A DNA stretch of 43,990 nt. It comes from CAIKOD01 sp035505975 (GTDB lineage: Archaea > Halobacteriota > Methanomicrobia > Methanomicrobiales > Methanospirillaceae). The DNA lies in the NCBI GenBank assembly GCA_035505975.1, contig DATJQJ010000054.1, forward strand, positions 1 to 43,990, given 5' to 3'. The notes under the pieces are model-generated. The model ran no database searches, was not told the DNA's origin, and saw only the letters and a list, made by a program, of their open reading frames with translations. The position numbers and the translations under genes are program-made. This document shows, piece after piece, positions 1 through 8,028 of the stretch (the first letter of the stretch is position 1; the number at the start of each line of letters is the position of its first letter).

Positions 1-194
1 CGATTGTTAAGGGTATTTATGAAGACGGGGTTTGACAGAAACCGCATTCTCAGCAATTGTTCTACGTAACGGTTCAGAAACGATATAACAATCTTTTACT
101 TGTTGCAGGGAAACAGAGAGGCAGGGACATTTCATTCAGGCCCATATCCAAAATGGAACGATCCGAACTGTCCTGTTATCTGTTAGGTGAAATT

Positions 195-509
195 ATGGCA
201 ACTACTGCATATACAGTGAAAAAGCTAGGCGTAATGAGTGTCGCATGGGTTGGGGCAGTCATTGGTCTTGTAGTGGGAATTGTTATGGCCCTGATCGGTG
301 CTGTAGCTGGAGGAGCCGCGGCGACCATAGCCAAATCGATTAGCGGTTCAATCGGTGTTGGTGCGACCGCAGGTGTTGGAATATTCATTGCCTTGGTTCT
401 CCTTGGCGGGGTTTTTGGGTTGATATGTGGTGCAATAGTTGCAGGCATCTATAATTTTGCCCTTGGCCCGACGAACGGCATTGAAATAGAACTCGATATC
501 AAAAAGTAA
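195..509 (+). CDS. small glycine/alanine-rich membrane protein, unknown function
   Basis: A 104-residue protein with two to three hydrophobic segments (about residues 16-45, 55-60 and 65-95) and a short charged N-terminus containing YTVKKLGVMSVA. The N-terminal pattern loosely recalls the DUF3566-type membrane proteins, but I cannot assign a function. The ATG at 195 is chosen because TTAGGTGA lies just upstream and the extension back to position 57 is hydrophilic and unlike a real N-terminus. It stands alone: the next gene starts about 480 bases away, and two oligo-T runs follow its stop. Confidence 0.75.
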   Translation: MATTAYTVKKLGVMSVAWVGAVIGLVVGIVMALIGAVAGGAAATIAKSISGSIGVGATAGVGIFIALVLLGGVFGLICGAIVAGIYNFALGPTNGIEIELDIKK

Positions 510-512
510 TCT

Positions 513-549
513 CTTTTTTGTTACCGGGCGTAGTGAGTTCTCTTTTTTT
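513..549 (+). terminator. oligo-T termination signals after the small membrane protein gene
   Basis: Two T runs (T6 at 514-519 and T7 at 543-549) lie within 40 bases of the stop at 509. Archaeal RNA polymerase terminates at such tracts without a hairpin. Confidence 0.5.
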
Positions 550-988
550 CCGGCATCGGATATATTGGTACGAAATGTGTTGGTCCCGGGTTTTCCTGTC
601 ATTACATCCCAATCTGCTCTCATTTCTTCATAACACATCTCTCTTATCGCAGGATAGGCGGTATGATTTGAAAAAAGAATTAAAAAGATTTATTTTCTCA
701 TTCGCAATATTATGGAACTATTTGAAATGAATACAGGAACCAGCCGATATGCATTGGGAAATAGTGGATAATGCCTGAACAGCAGTAAATAATGCCTGTG
801 CTGTCCGGGATACCTCGTAAACCTGGAAGCTCACATGAAAACCCTTCCATTTCCGTCCATGCTATGGCGAGGGGAGTTCCCCCAATTTCATTATCCTGTA
901 ATTCTTTTGCCAGTTCCAAAACAGGAGCTCCGGCTGCCGGGCATTATCAAGAACGGCTGGGCAGGAAGTCACAGGAGGATGATGCCCG
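550..988. other. gene-poor leader region upstream of the hydrogenase operon
   Basis: No convincing gene on the + strand. An AT-rich stretch at 675-725 could hold the operon promoter, which would leave a 5' leader of over 200 bases. The decamer ATAATGCCTG occurs twice, about 30 bases apart (around 768 and 790). On the - strand, 710-945 is open and protein-like in composition but lacks a good start (see findings). Confidence 0.4.
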
Positions 989-1252
989 GTGCCTGACGCC
1001 GATTTTATCATGATAACCGTGCTCGGCATGGTAACCGTGGCTATGGCAGCAGTTGCAGTTATCCAGAAAAATCTTATCCGTGCGATTGTTTCCTATGCAA
1101 TCAGCAGTGCGAGCCTCGCAGCGTTGTTCTTCGTACTCGAATCTCCCTATGCCGGTGCCCTGGAACTGACCGTCGGAGCAGGGCTGGTGGCCGTCCTCTT
1201 TCTTGTCGCACTCATCCTTGGAGGGGGCGAAGAGGAGGAGGTACCGGTATGA
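989..1252 (+). CDS. mbhD: membrane-bound hydrogenase subunit, MbhD/DUF4040-like
   Basis: An 87-residue protein with three transmembrane segments and an acidic C-terminus (EEEEVPV). It fits the DUF4040 family, the N-terminal part of MrpB found as MbhD in energy-converting hydrogenases. This subunit belongs to the membrane arm that links electron transfer to ion translocation. The start is GTG at 989, preceded by a strong AGGAGG at 973-978. It is the first recognisable gene of the operon; its stop overlaps the next start by four bases (ATGA). I see no MbhA, MbhB or MbhC (MrpE/F/G) gene upstream in the window. Confidence 0.8.
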   Translation: MPDADFIMITVLGMVTVAMAAVAVIQKNLIRAIVSYAISSASLAALFFVLESPYAGALELTVGAGLVAVLFLVALILGGGEEEEVPV

Positions 1253-1491
1253 ACCGGAAGGCCTTTTATGCATCAATTCTCGGAACGGCTTTTTTCATCC
1301 TGTTTATAGCTGCAATGGCCCGCACCGGCCCGGGTTTGTCGCAAATGCCCCCACAGGCGATCCCGGTCGGAACGGTGATGTGGAAAGACCGCACCCTTGA
1401 AGCGATCCTTCAGGGTTTTATCCTTCTGGCAGGTGTTTTCTCCATCCTCCTGCTTCTGGGGCCTGGATCTGTCAGGGGGAGACACCCGTGA
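1249..1491 (+). CDS. mbhE: membrane-bound hydrogenase subunit, MbhE-like
   Basis: An 80-residue protein with two hydrophobic helices (about residues 6-25 and 50-72) separated by a loop with GTVMWKDRTLEAILQGF, typical of the MbhE/MrpB-like family: a short loop, then a helix beginning near the RTLE motif. It would sit beside MbhD in the membrane arm. It overlaps its neighbours by four bases on both sides (ATGA at 1249, GTGA at 1488), so translation is probably coupled. The assignment rests on motif and gene order. Confidence 0.75.
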   Translation: MNRKAFYASILGTAFFILFIAAMARTGPGLSQMPPQAIPVGTVMWKDRTLEAILQGFILLAGVFSILLLLGPGSVRGRHP

Positions 1492-1811
1492 TCGCCTCAG
1501 GAACTTTTGTTATCCTCGGTGTTGCGGCAGCACTTTTTTCATTGGGCCTGATAGGTCTCGTCTCCCGCAGCCACCTGATCAAACTGGTAATGGGCCTGCA
1601 GTTCATCGAAAAATCAGCCTGCCTGGTTTTTATCCTCGGAGGATATCTTTCCGGGATCCCGGGCATCTCGCAGACAGTAGTCTTCATTATCATCGCCATC
1701 GAGGCAGTAGTAACTGCGGTTGCACTTGCACTTGTGATCGTTATCAGGCAATTCTGGAATACCTTTGACTATTCACGGCTTACCGACATCCTCAGGGGAG
1801 GTGGGAACTGA
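1488..1811 (+). CDS. mbhG: NuoK/MrpC-like hydrogenase subunit (MbhG position)
   Basis: A 107-residue protein with three transmembrane helices and the NuoK/MrpC pattern: a GLIGL turn, a helix with the family's buried acidic residue in MGLQFIEKSACLVFI, and a third helix containing IIAIEAVVTAVALALVI. In complex I and Mrp antiporters these membrane carboxylates are part of the ion pathway. It starts with GTG at 1488, overlapping the upstream stop, and its own TGA shares one base with the next ATG (TGATG at 1809-1813). Confidence 0.85.
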   Translation: MIASGTFVILGVAAALFSLGLIGLVSRSHLIKLVMGLQFIEKSACLVFILGGYLSGIPGISQTVVFIIIAIEAVVTAVALALVIVIRQFWNTFDYSRLTDILRGGGN

Positions 1812-4800
1812 TGATCGCGCAGCCTTGGATGCTTGTCGTTATCGTAGTAGCGCCGTTCCTCGGGTCCTTCGCGATCATGGCTCTTCACGGCAGGCCCAAT
1901 GCACGGGAAGCCGCCTCATTGATTTCCGCAGTCATTACGTTTGCGTTCTGCCTGCTGGCCCTTCCCTCTGCATTTGCACCGCAACCAGTCACGACTCCGC
2001 CGCTTATCGTCCTCCCGGGACTCGCACTTCAGTTCACGGCAGATGCCCTTGCCCTCCTTTTCGCCGGTATCGCCTCTTTTCTCTGGATATTGACGACCGT
2101 CTATAATATCGGATATATGCGGGGCCTTCGGGAACATGCCCAGACCCGGTACTATGCTGCATTTGCAATTTGTATCGGGGCAACAATGGGAGTGGCACTA
2201 TCATCAAATCTTTTTGCACTTTTCCTGTTTTATGAAATCCTTGCGATCGCTGCGTACCCGCTTGTTGCCCATACCGAAACCCCGGAGGCCCTTGCCGCGG
2301 GCCGGAAATACCTGATTTATACGCAGTCCGGAGGAGTAGCCATCCTGGCCGGGATGATGAGCCTCCTCGCCATGGGAAATACCCTCGAATTTATTCCGGG
2401 TGGAAACCCGGGCATCGCGTCAATGGCGCCGGAATTCGCCCGTCTTGGATTTCTCCTGCTCATGGCCGGGTTCGGGGTAAAGGCGGCACTGGTCCCCCTC
2501 CACGGATGGCTTCCGAGTGCCATGATCGCGCCGACTCCGGTCAGCGGGCTCCTCCACGCTGTTGCCGTGGTAAATACCGGTGTTTTCGGACTTTTCAGGC
2601 TGATCATGTACCTTTATGGTCCAGACCTGATGGTCTCCCTCGGTCTTCAGTACCTGGTCATCGCTGTGGCCGTGGTCACCATCATAGTCGGGTCCTTCCT
2701 CGCCCTGGTCCAGGACGATTTCAAACTGAGACTTGCGTACTCGACAGTGAGCCAGCTCAGTTATATGGTCCTCGGTGCCGCAGTTCTCCTGCCGCCCGGG
2801 ATCTCCGGGATCTCTGACACGGGAAGGGCAGCAGCAGTGATCGGTGCAACATTTGCATTCTCAGCGCATGCCTTCGGTAAACTGACCATGTTTTTCGTCG
2901 CCGGGTCTGTGGCTGTCGAAACCGGAAAAACGAAGATCTCGGAGCTCGACGGGATCGGCAGGAAAATGCCCTGGGAATTTGCAGCATTTACTCTCGCGGC
3001 ACTTAGTATGGCCGGGCTTCCCCCGATGGCAGGTTTCATTGCCAAATACTACCTCTCCCTTGGCATCGGTGCGGGAAGCCCGGGTGACTGGTGGATCCTC
3101 CTGGTCCTCATCCTTTCAAGTGTCCTGAACCTCGCATATTTTGTCCCTGTCATTATCCGGGCATTTTTCCGGCCTTCAGAATATAATGTGCCCGAGGTCA
3201 GGTGGACCCTGCTCGGGCCAACCCTGGTTACGGTTGGAATAGGCCTGGTTATGGGACTCTGGACCGTCATACCGTTCAGTCCGTTCGCCCTTTGTGCCCA
3301 GGCTGCAGCTCAGATAACCCGTACTGCAGTTCTCGTTTCGGGACCGGTAACAATTGGTACTGCAATTCCTCCGTTTTTGGTATTTCTCATCGGCACACCG
3401 CTCGTGCTGGTGCTGAAGGGACGGGCACGGCAGGCAGGGCTGATTGGCCTTGGCGCACTTGCGCTCGTCGACGTCCTGCTCCTGCCGGGAGGTTATCTTT
3501 CAGGGCAGGCCGCCACCGGTGCACTGCAGTGGACAGTCCCCTACATGGGCTATACCTTAGTCCTCCTCCGCGTTGACAGCCTGTCGTACCTCACCGGGTT
3601 GATCTTCGCGATTATCACCTTTCTCGCAATCCTTTATGCTGCAGCGGTAGCCATGCCCCGCCTCCACCTTTTCGCCCTCCTTTATGCCGCCGCCTCGCTC
3701 GGTGTAGTCTTTGCGGGCGACTGGATCACACTCCTTTTATTCTGGGAGGCAATGGCGATCGTCTCGACATTCCTGATCTGGCAGGAACATGGGGAGGCGA
3801 TCGGGGCAGGGTACCGGTATCTCTTGTTCCATGGGCTCGGGGGTGCGCTTCTTGCCGCAGGGATTGCCCTTCTTTTTATGGGAGGGGGATCTCCGATCGT
3901 CGGTCCCCTGGCAGGGATCCCGGCGTCTGCCTACCTGGTTTGGGCATCGGTTCTTATTGTCCTTGGTATCGGGGTGAATGTTGCGTTCATTCCCCTCCAT
4001 ACCTGGCTTCCGGATGCCTATCCAAGGGCTAATTTTGTGGCAAGCGTCTTTTTGAGCGTATATACAACAAAAGCAGCTGTCTATCTTCTTGCCCGGGCGC
4101 AACCCGGGACCGAATACATCGCCTTCATGGGTGCCCTGATGGCGGTTTATGGTGTGGCTTTTGCGTTATTTCAGAACGACATGCGCCGTCTCCTCTCCTA
4201 TCACATCGTATCGCAGGTCGGTTTCATGGTGGCTGGCGTGGGGATCCTTGGATGGCTTGGAGCGGCATCGGAAATCGGGCAACTTGGCCTTGATGGAGGA
4301 ATGGCCCATGTGTTTAATCATATCCTCTATAAGGCGCTTCTTTTCATGGCGATCGGCGTCGTCATATGGAAGACGGGTGAAAATGCATTGAGCCGCGTCG
4401 GGGGCCTGCAGAAAAAAATGCCCGTAACAGCCTTTGTATTCTGGGTCGCTGCGTTCTCCATCTCCGGTGTCCCGCTCTTCAATGGCTTCGTGTCGAAGGG
4501 AATGGTCCTGATGGCAGCCGAAGGGGCGAACATCTGGTTGTGGGTCCTCCTTGAGATTGCCTCCTTCGGTACATTCCTGTCGTTCTTAAAACTCGGTTAT
4601 TTTGCTTTTATCAGGCCCGGCGATACCAGGGCATCCGACCCTCCCCTGCTGATGCAGGCAGGAATGCTTGGTGCCGCCATCTTATGCATCCTGATTGGGA
4701 TATTTCCGGGTATACTCTACGCGATCCTCCCTTACCCGACAACGTACCAGGCATATGCCCCGGTACCCTTGTTAAGTGCAGGACTCGTGCTCGGTGCAGC

Positions 4801-5095
4801 GCTATTATTTTTCGTGACCGTGGGGATACGGTGGCTGAAGCCTCACGATGCCGGCATCAGAGACTTTGATACGGCATATCGCATGATCGCGGATGGCCTC
4901 GTGATGGGTGCAGCCGCCCTGATGAGACTCTTTACCGGGGTTTACGGTTATGCGGTCTCGGTTGCAAACGGCCTGTTTATTGCAGGGAAATGGTGCACGG
5001 GCATGGAAAACCGGGACGTGAACTGGAACATCGCAGTATTCGGCGGGGTGCTGATCGCATTTATCGCCGTTATTCTCATCGGGGTGGGCATATGA
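1811..5095 (+). CDS. fused double antiporter-like subunit of the membrane hydrogenase (NuoL/M/MrpD x2)
   Basis: A 1094-residue protein made of two complete antiporter-like modules in one chain. The first (about residues 1-500) carries the helix 5 glutamate in FYEILA, the helix 7 lysine in GFGVKAALVPLHGWLP, and a later lysine in HAFGKLTMFF; its helix 8 has the NuoL-like histidine pattern APTPVSGLLH. The second (about 520-1094) has FWEAM, HTWLPDAYPRANF, TTKAAVYLLAR and HILYKALLF, but its helix 7 motif reads GIGVNVAFIPLH, with Asn where Lys is usual. Asn with TTK seems normal for one antiporter subfamily. A single family member is about 480-520 residues, so this is a tandem fusion. It would form two ion-translocating units of the complex. 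Starts by TGATG overlap; ends by ATGA overlap. Confidence 0.9.
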   Translation: MIAQPWMLVVIVVAPFLGSFAIMALHGRPNAREAASLISAVITFAFCLLALPSAFAPQPVTTPPLIVLPGLALQFTADALALLFAGIASFLWILTTVYNIGYMRGLREHAQTRYYAAFAICIGATMGVALSSNLFALFLFYEILAIAAYPLVAHTETPEALAAGRKYLIYTQSGGVAILAGMMSLLAMGNTLEFIPGGNPGIASMAPEFARLGFLLLMAGFGVKAALVPLHGWLPSAMIAPTPVSGLLHAVAVVNTGVFGLFRLIMYLYGPDLMVSLGLQYLVIAVAVVTIIVGSFLALVQDDFKLRLAYSTVSQLSYMVLGAAVLLPPGISGISDTGRAAAVIGATFAFSAHAFGKLTMFFVAGSVAVETGKTKISELDGIGRKMPWEFAAFTLAALSMAGLPPMAGFIAKYYLSLGIGAGSPGDWWILLVLILSSVLNLAYFVPVIIRAFFRPSEYNVPEVRWTLLGPTLVTVGIGLVMGLWTVIPFSPFALCAQAAAQITRTAVLVSGPVTIGTAIPPFLVFLIGTPLVLVLKGRARQAGLIGLGALALVDVLLLPGGYLSGQAATGALQWTVPYMGYTLVLLRVDSLSYLTGLIFAIITFLAILYAAAVAMPRLHLFALLYAAASLGVVFAGDWITLLLFWEAMAIVSTFLIWQEHGEAIGAGYRYLLFHGLGGALLAAGIALLFMGGGSPIVGPLAGIPASAYLVWASVLIVLGIGVNVAFIPLHTWLPDAYPRANFVASVFLSVYTTKAAVYLLARAQPGTEYIAFMGALMAVYGVAFALFQNDMRRLLSYHIVSQVGFMVAGVGILGWLGAASEIGQLGLDGGMAHVFNHILYKALLFMAIGVVIWKTGENALSRVGGLQKKMPVTAFVFWVAAFSISGVPLFNGFVSKGMVLMAAEGANIWLWVLLEIASFGTFLSFLKLGYFAFIRPGDTRASDPPLLMQAGMLGAAILCILIGIFPGILYAILPYPTTYQAYAPVPLLSAGLVLGAALLFFVTVGIRWLKPHDAGIRDFDTAYRMIADGLVMGAAALMRLFTGVYGYAVSVANGLFIAGKWCTGMENRDVNWNIAVFGGVLIAFIAVILIGVGI

Positions 5096-6567
5096 TCCTG
5101 TCAGATCTTACCCTCTATGTCCCCCTGTATATTGCAATAGGCGGTTGTGTAATCTATTTTGCGACCCGTTCGCTTCCCCGAAGACTTCGGTATATCAGTG
5201 GAACCCTCACTGCGGTATGGCTGATTTTTGCTTTTACCCTTCTCTTCTCGGTGATAACGAGACATGCAATCTTTACTGACATCTCTTTTATCGGCATTAC
5301 CGGGGGGCTCCTCATTACCGGTATCGGTGCAGTAGCTGCCTGGGCATCCCAGGGTAATCTCGACCCGGAAGGTCCGGTCCACCTGTATTACCCGCTATTC
5401 CTGTTTGCCCTGGCGGGTGCGACTGCCGTCGGGTTCGCGACAGATCTCTTCACTATCTTCGTCATGGTCGAACTCTCGGCAATTCCCGTATATGCACTTG
5501 TGGCGTACCGGTACCGGCAGGAAAAGGCCGCACTTTCATCGGCGATAAAATACCTCATACAGGGGGTTGCCGGGACTATCACCGCCCTCTTTGGTATCGC
5601 TATCCTCTTCTTCTTCGGCCATACCCTCTCGATAACCGGGCTCCCTGCTGCGCTTGCCGGTGTAAACCCGTCGCTCGTCCTGATCGCAGCCATCTTCATC
5701 ATCCTCGGGTATGGTGTAAAACTTGCCATTATTCCCCTGCACACCTGGCTGCCTGAAGCATATGCCAGGGCACCGTCTGGGATCACGGCCATCATGGTGG
5801 GCGCGACAAAAATCGGTGTGCTTATTGCATTGTTCCTGTCCCTTTCGGCATTACCTGCCGGTTCAGACCTCCCCGTCAACCTCGGTATCGTGGTCACGTT
5901 CATTGCGATCGTCACGATGACCGTCGGAAACCTGCTCGCCCTGGGCCAGTCAGAACTCCGCTATGCCCTCGCATATTCGAGCATTGCCCAGATGGGCTAT
6001 ATCTTCCTGGGTTTCGGTATCGGTATGATCTATAACCTGGCATTGGGCTATACAGCAGGGCTCTATTATGCGATTGCCTATTCGCTGACAAAAAGCGGGG
6101 CTTTCCTTTCGGCAGATGCATTCGCCACCAGTGCCGGGTCTTACGAGACGTCGAAAATGAAGGGGCTCGGTGCCCGGTACCCCCTTCTCGGGCTTTCGCT
6201 CGTGGTCTTTGTGTTCGGGTTAATCGGCGTTCCTTTTACCTGCGGGTTCCTCGGCAAGCTGCTCCTCGAACAGGCCGGGATGGCGACATCGCTTCTGAGC
6301 GGGTTTATCCTCGCCCTCATCCTTGGTGCGAACAGTGCGATATCACTCGGTTACTACGTTCCGATACTGTCGACCCTCATCTTTAAGGGAAAAGGAACCG
6401 ATCCAGGAGATACGGGGTTACAAAATTCCCAAAAAATTCCGGTAACGATCATGTCGGCAATTGTATTCCTGGCAATAGTCACCGTTTATTTCGGACTCTT
6501 CCCCGAGTCATTCGACTGGATCTCGCATGCGTCGTCACAATTATTTACCTGGGGGAGTCGATTATGA
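5092..6567 (+). CDS. antiporter-like subunit of the membrane hydrogenase (NuoM/N, MrpD family)
   Basis: A 491-residue polytopic protein of the same superfamily as the two modules in the preceding gene. It has the helix 5 glutamate (VMVELSAIP), the helix 7 lysine (GYGVKLAIIPLHTWLPEAY), a helix 8 lysine (GATKIGVLI) and the distal lysine (SLTKSGAFLSA), so a complete proton or sodium pathway is predicted. The ATG at 5092 overlaps the upstream stop (ATGA); a longer reading frame to 4990 lies inside the previous gene and is rejected. With the fusion protein it brings the complex to three antiporter-like modules. Confidence 0.9.
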   Translation: MILSDLTLYVPLYIAIGGCVIYFATRSLPRRLRYISGTLTAVWLIFAFTLLFSVITRHAIFTDISFIGITGGLLITGIGAVAAWASQGNLDPEGPVHLYYPLFLFALAGATAVGFATDLFTIFVMVELSAIPVYALVAYRYRQEKAALSSAIKYLIQGVAGTITALFGIAILFFFGHTLSITGLPAALAGVNPSLVLIAAIFIILGYGVKLAIIPLHTWLPEAYARAPSGITAIMVGATKIGVLIALFLSLSALPAGSDLPVNLGIVVTFIAIVTMTVGNLLALGQSELRYALAYSSIAQMGYIFLGFGIGMIYNLALGYTAGLYYAIAYSLTKSGAFLSADAFATSAGSYETSKMKGLGARYPLLGLSLVVFVFGLIGVPFTCGFLGKLLLEQAGMATSLLSGFILALILGANSAISLGYYVPILSTLIFKGKGTDPGDTGLQNSQKIPVTIMSAIVFLAIVTVYFGLFPESFDWISHASSQLFTWGSRL

Positions 6568-6893
6568 CGCCTGATGAAGTCCTGATATCCCCGTTTATCG
6601 TTATGATTTTTGCTCTCGCCGGAGGATATCTCCTTTATCTATGGTCCGGAAAAATTGCACCGCCCTTCAGGAGGTCGGTCAATAAATCCATGCCGTACGT
6701 GGGGGGCGAAGTTGCCGAAGCACAGGCATTCAGACCTGGTTACCAGTTCTTCTATGTCGCCTTGTTCTTTACCGTCGTACACGTGGCGGCGCTGTTTCTC
6801 GTGATCGCCCCCCCGGATGCACCCCTGTGGGCGACACTCGGGTACCTGGCCATTGTCGGGGTGGCAATTACCGTGTTGAGGTGGGAGATGTGA
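6564..6893 (+). CDS. NuoA-like small membrane subunit (MbhI position)
   Basis: A 109-residue protein with three transmembrane helices. The loop MPYVGGEVAEAQAFRPGYQF followed by a helix resembles NuoA, where a conserved Cys-containing loop precedes helix 2; here the loop has GGE instead of Cys-Gly. In complex I this subunit borders the quinone cavity and NuoH. It overlaps the antiporter gene by ATGA at 6564 and ends in a GTGA overlap (6890-6893) with a tiny downstream ORF. Called from motif and gene order. Confidence 0.75.
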   Translation: MTPDEVLISPFIVMIFALAGGYLLYLWSGKIAPPFRRSVNKSMPYVGGEVAEAQAFRPGYQFFYVALFFTVVHVAALFLVIAPPDAPLWATLGYLAIVGVAITVLRWEM

Positions 6894-7021
6894 CACTTGC
6901 AGAGGAGACTGGAAGAAAAAACAGGTATAACAAGATATATTCACGTTACAGGCAGAACAACGGGGAGCGTACCCGAAAGAACAGCCTGACAGGCGGTCAC
7001 GGAGGCAATCCTGTATTATGA
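6890..7021 (+). CDS. tiny basic ORF bridging the NuoA-like and small-subunit genes
   Basis: A 43-residue frame starting at GTG 6890, overlapping the upstream stop (GTGA) and ending at TGA 7019-7021, overlapping the ATG of the small subunit (ATGA at 7018). A fair ribosome-binding site (GAGGTGGGAG) precedes it. The peptide is hydrophilic, rich in Arg, Lys, Asn and Gly, and matches no family I know. It may simply carry ribosomes across the 124-base gap, or encode a small peptide. The double overlap in the same style as the rest of the operon is the main support. Confidence 0.4.
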   Translation: MTLAEETGRKNRYNKIYSRYRQNNGERTRKNSLTGGHGGNPVL

Positions 7022-7548
7022 CGACAGGTTCAGGCACGTTAAGCGGGCGTCTGGTCAACTGGGCCCGGATAAAGTCCCCCTGGATCACAATCTTCAACAG
7101 CGGAGCATGCAATGCGTGTGATATTGAGATAATTGCCTGCCTGATGCCCCGCTTTGACATCGAACGGTTTGGAATCCTTGTGAAGGGATCCCCACGGCAT
7201 GCAGATATTCTGATCGTCACAGGGCACATCAGCCTGAAGCAGGCATCCCGGCTCCGCCGGGTCTGGGAACAGATCCCGGAACCCAAATACGTCATCGCCA
7301 TGGGAGCCTGCGGTGCGTCGGCCGGTGTATTTCACGGCCTTTATCACATGGTCGAACGTGTAGAGAGCGTTCTTCCCGTCGATGTGTATGTCGCCGGGTG
7401 CCCTCCGCGCCCCGATGAAATCATTAATGCAGTCGTGACCTGCCTAAACCTCATGAATGAAGATGCCCTGCATGGCGGGAAAGAATGGCGCGTACGAACA
7501 GGGAGCACGTCACAGGAAATTGTCGGTAACGAAAGGGAAGTGACCTGA
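7018..7548 (+). CDS. mbhJ: [NiFe] hydrogenase small subunit (MbhJ, NuoB-like)
   Basis: A 176-residue protein of the NuoB/hydrogenase small subunit family, which holds the proximal [4Fe-4S] cluster. The ligand Cys residues are visible as GACNACDIE near residue 30 (Cys-x2-Cys), GACGAS near residue 98 and AGCPPRP near residue 127. It contacts the large subunit at the membrane interface and passes electrons between the NiFe site and the ferredoxin-like subunit. GGAGG about a dozen bases upstream supports the ATG at 7018. It shares TGATG with the next gene. Length and motifs are normal for group 4 enzymes. Confidence 0.93.
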   Translation: MTTGSGTLSGRLVNWARIKSPWITIFNSGACNACDIEIIACLMPRFDIERFGILVKGSPRHADILIVTGHISLKQASRLRRVWEQIPEPKYVIAMGACGASAGVFHGLYHMVERVESVLPVDVYVAGCPPRPDEIINAVVTCLNLMNEDALHGGKEWRVRTGSTSQEIVGNEREVT

Positions 7549-8027
7549 TGAACCAGCCGATCTCCATTGAGACCATAAATGAAGCGATGAAGGGAATGGG
7601 AACTGCAGAAATGGCCAGGTCCAACCGGATCAGGGTCACGACCGGACCGGAGACGATCCATGAGGCATTGACAGTAATAATGGGTTCGCTTGGCTGCGAC
7701 CGCCTGATCACGATAAGCACCGCCGACAATGGCACCGCGTTCGAGCTCTTCTACCACCTCACCGGCCCCCATCGCACCATCATCTCACTCGGCACAAAAC
7801 TTTCGAGGGAGATGCCCAAAATCGCGTCGGTGTCCGATATCCTCCTGTCGGCCGGAATCTACGAGCGCCAGATCCATGACCTCTTCGGCATTGAATTCCT
7901 CGGACACCCGGGACTTAAGAGAATTATCCTCAACGAGGACTGGCCGGCAGATGAATTCCCCTTGAGAAAAGACTGGAAACGAGGCCCCGATACCTTCTAC
8001 GGGGGTATAAAAGAGGAGAAGATCTGA
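7548..8027 (+). CDS. mbhK: NuoC-like hydrogenase subunit (MbhK)
   Basis: A 159-residue soluble protein of the 30 kDa NADH dehydrogenase/NuoC family. The signature is clear: YERQIHDLFGIEFLGHPGL followed by NEDWPADEFPLRKDW, matching the family consensus ERE-DxFGIxFxGHP...PLRKD. In the complex it packs against the large and small subunits without binding a cofactor. It starts by a one-base overlap with the small subunit (TGATG) and ends one base before the large-subunit ATG. Confidence 0.93.
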   Translation: MNQPISIETINEAMKGMGTAEMARSNRIRVTTGPETIHEALTVIMGSLGCDRLITISTADNGTAFELFYHLTGPHRTIISLGTKLSREMPKIASVSDILLSAGIYERQIHDLFGIEFLGHPGLKRIILNEDWPADEFPLRKDWKRGPDTFYGGIKEEKI

Positions 8028-8028
8028 A

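Noticed and set aside
518..730. 70-codon plus-strand frame
   Set aside because: No ribosome-binding site, and it overlaps the terminator T runs of the previous gene.
3966..4000. Loss of the helix 7 Lys in the second antiporter module as a sign of inactivity
   Set aside because: The TTK motif in helix 8 and Asn in helix 7 appear together in a known antiporter subfamily, so it is probably a family trait.
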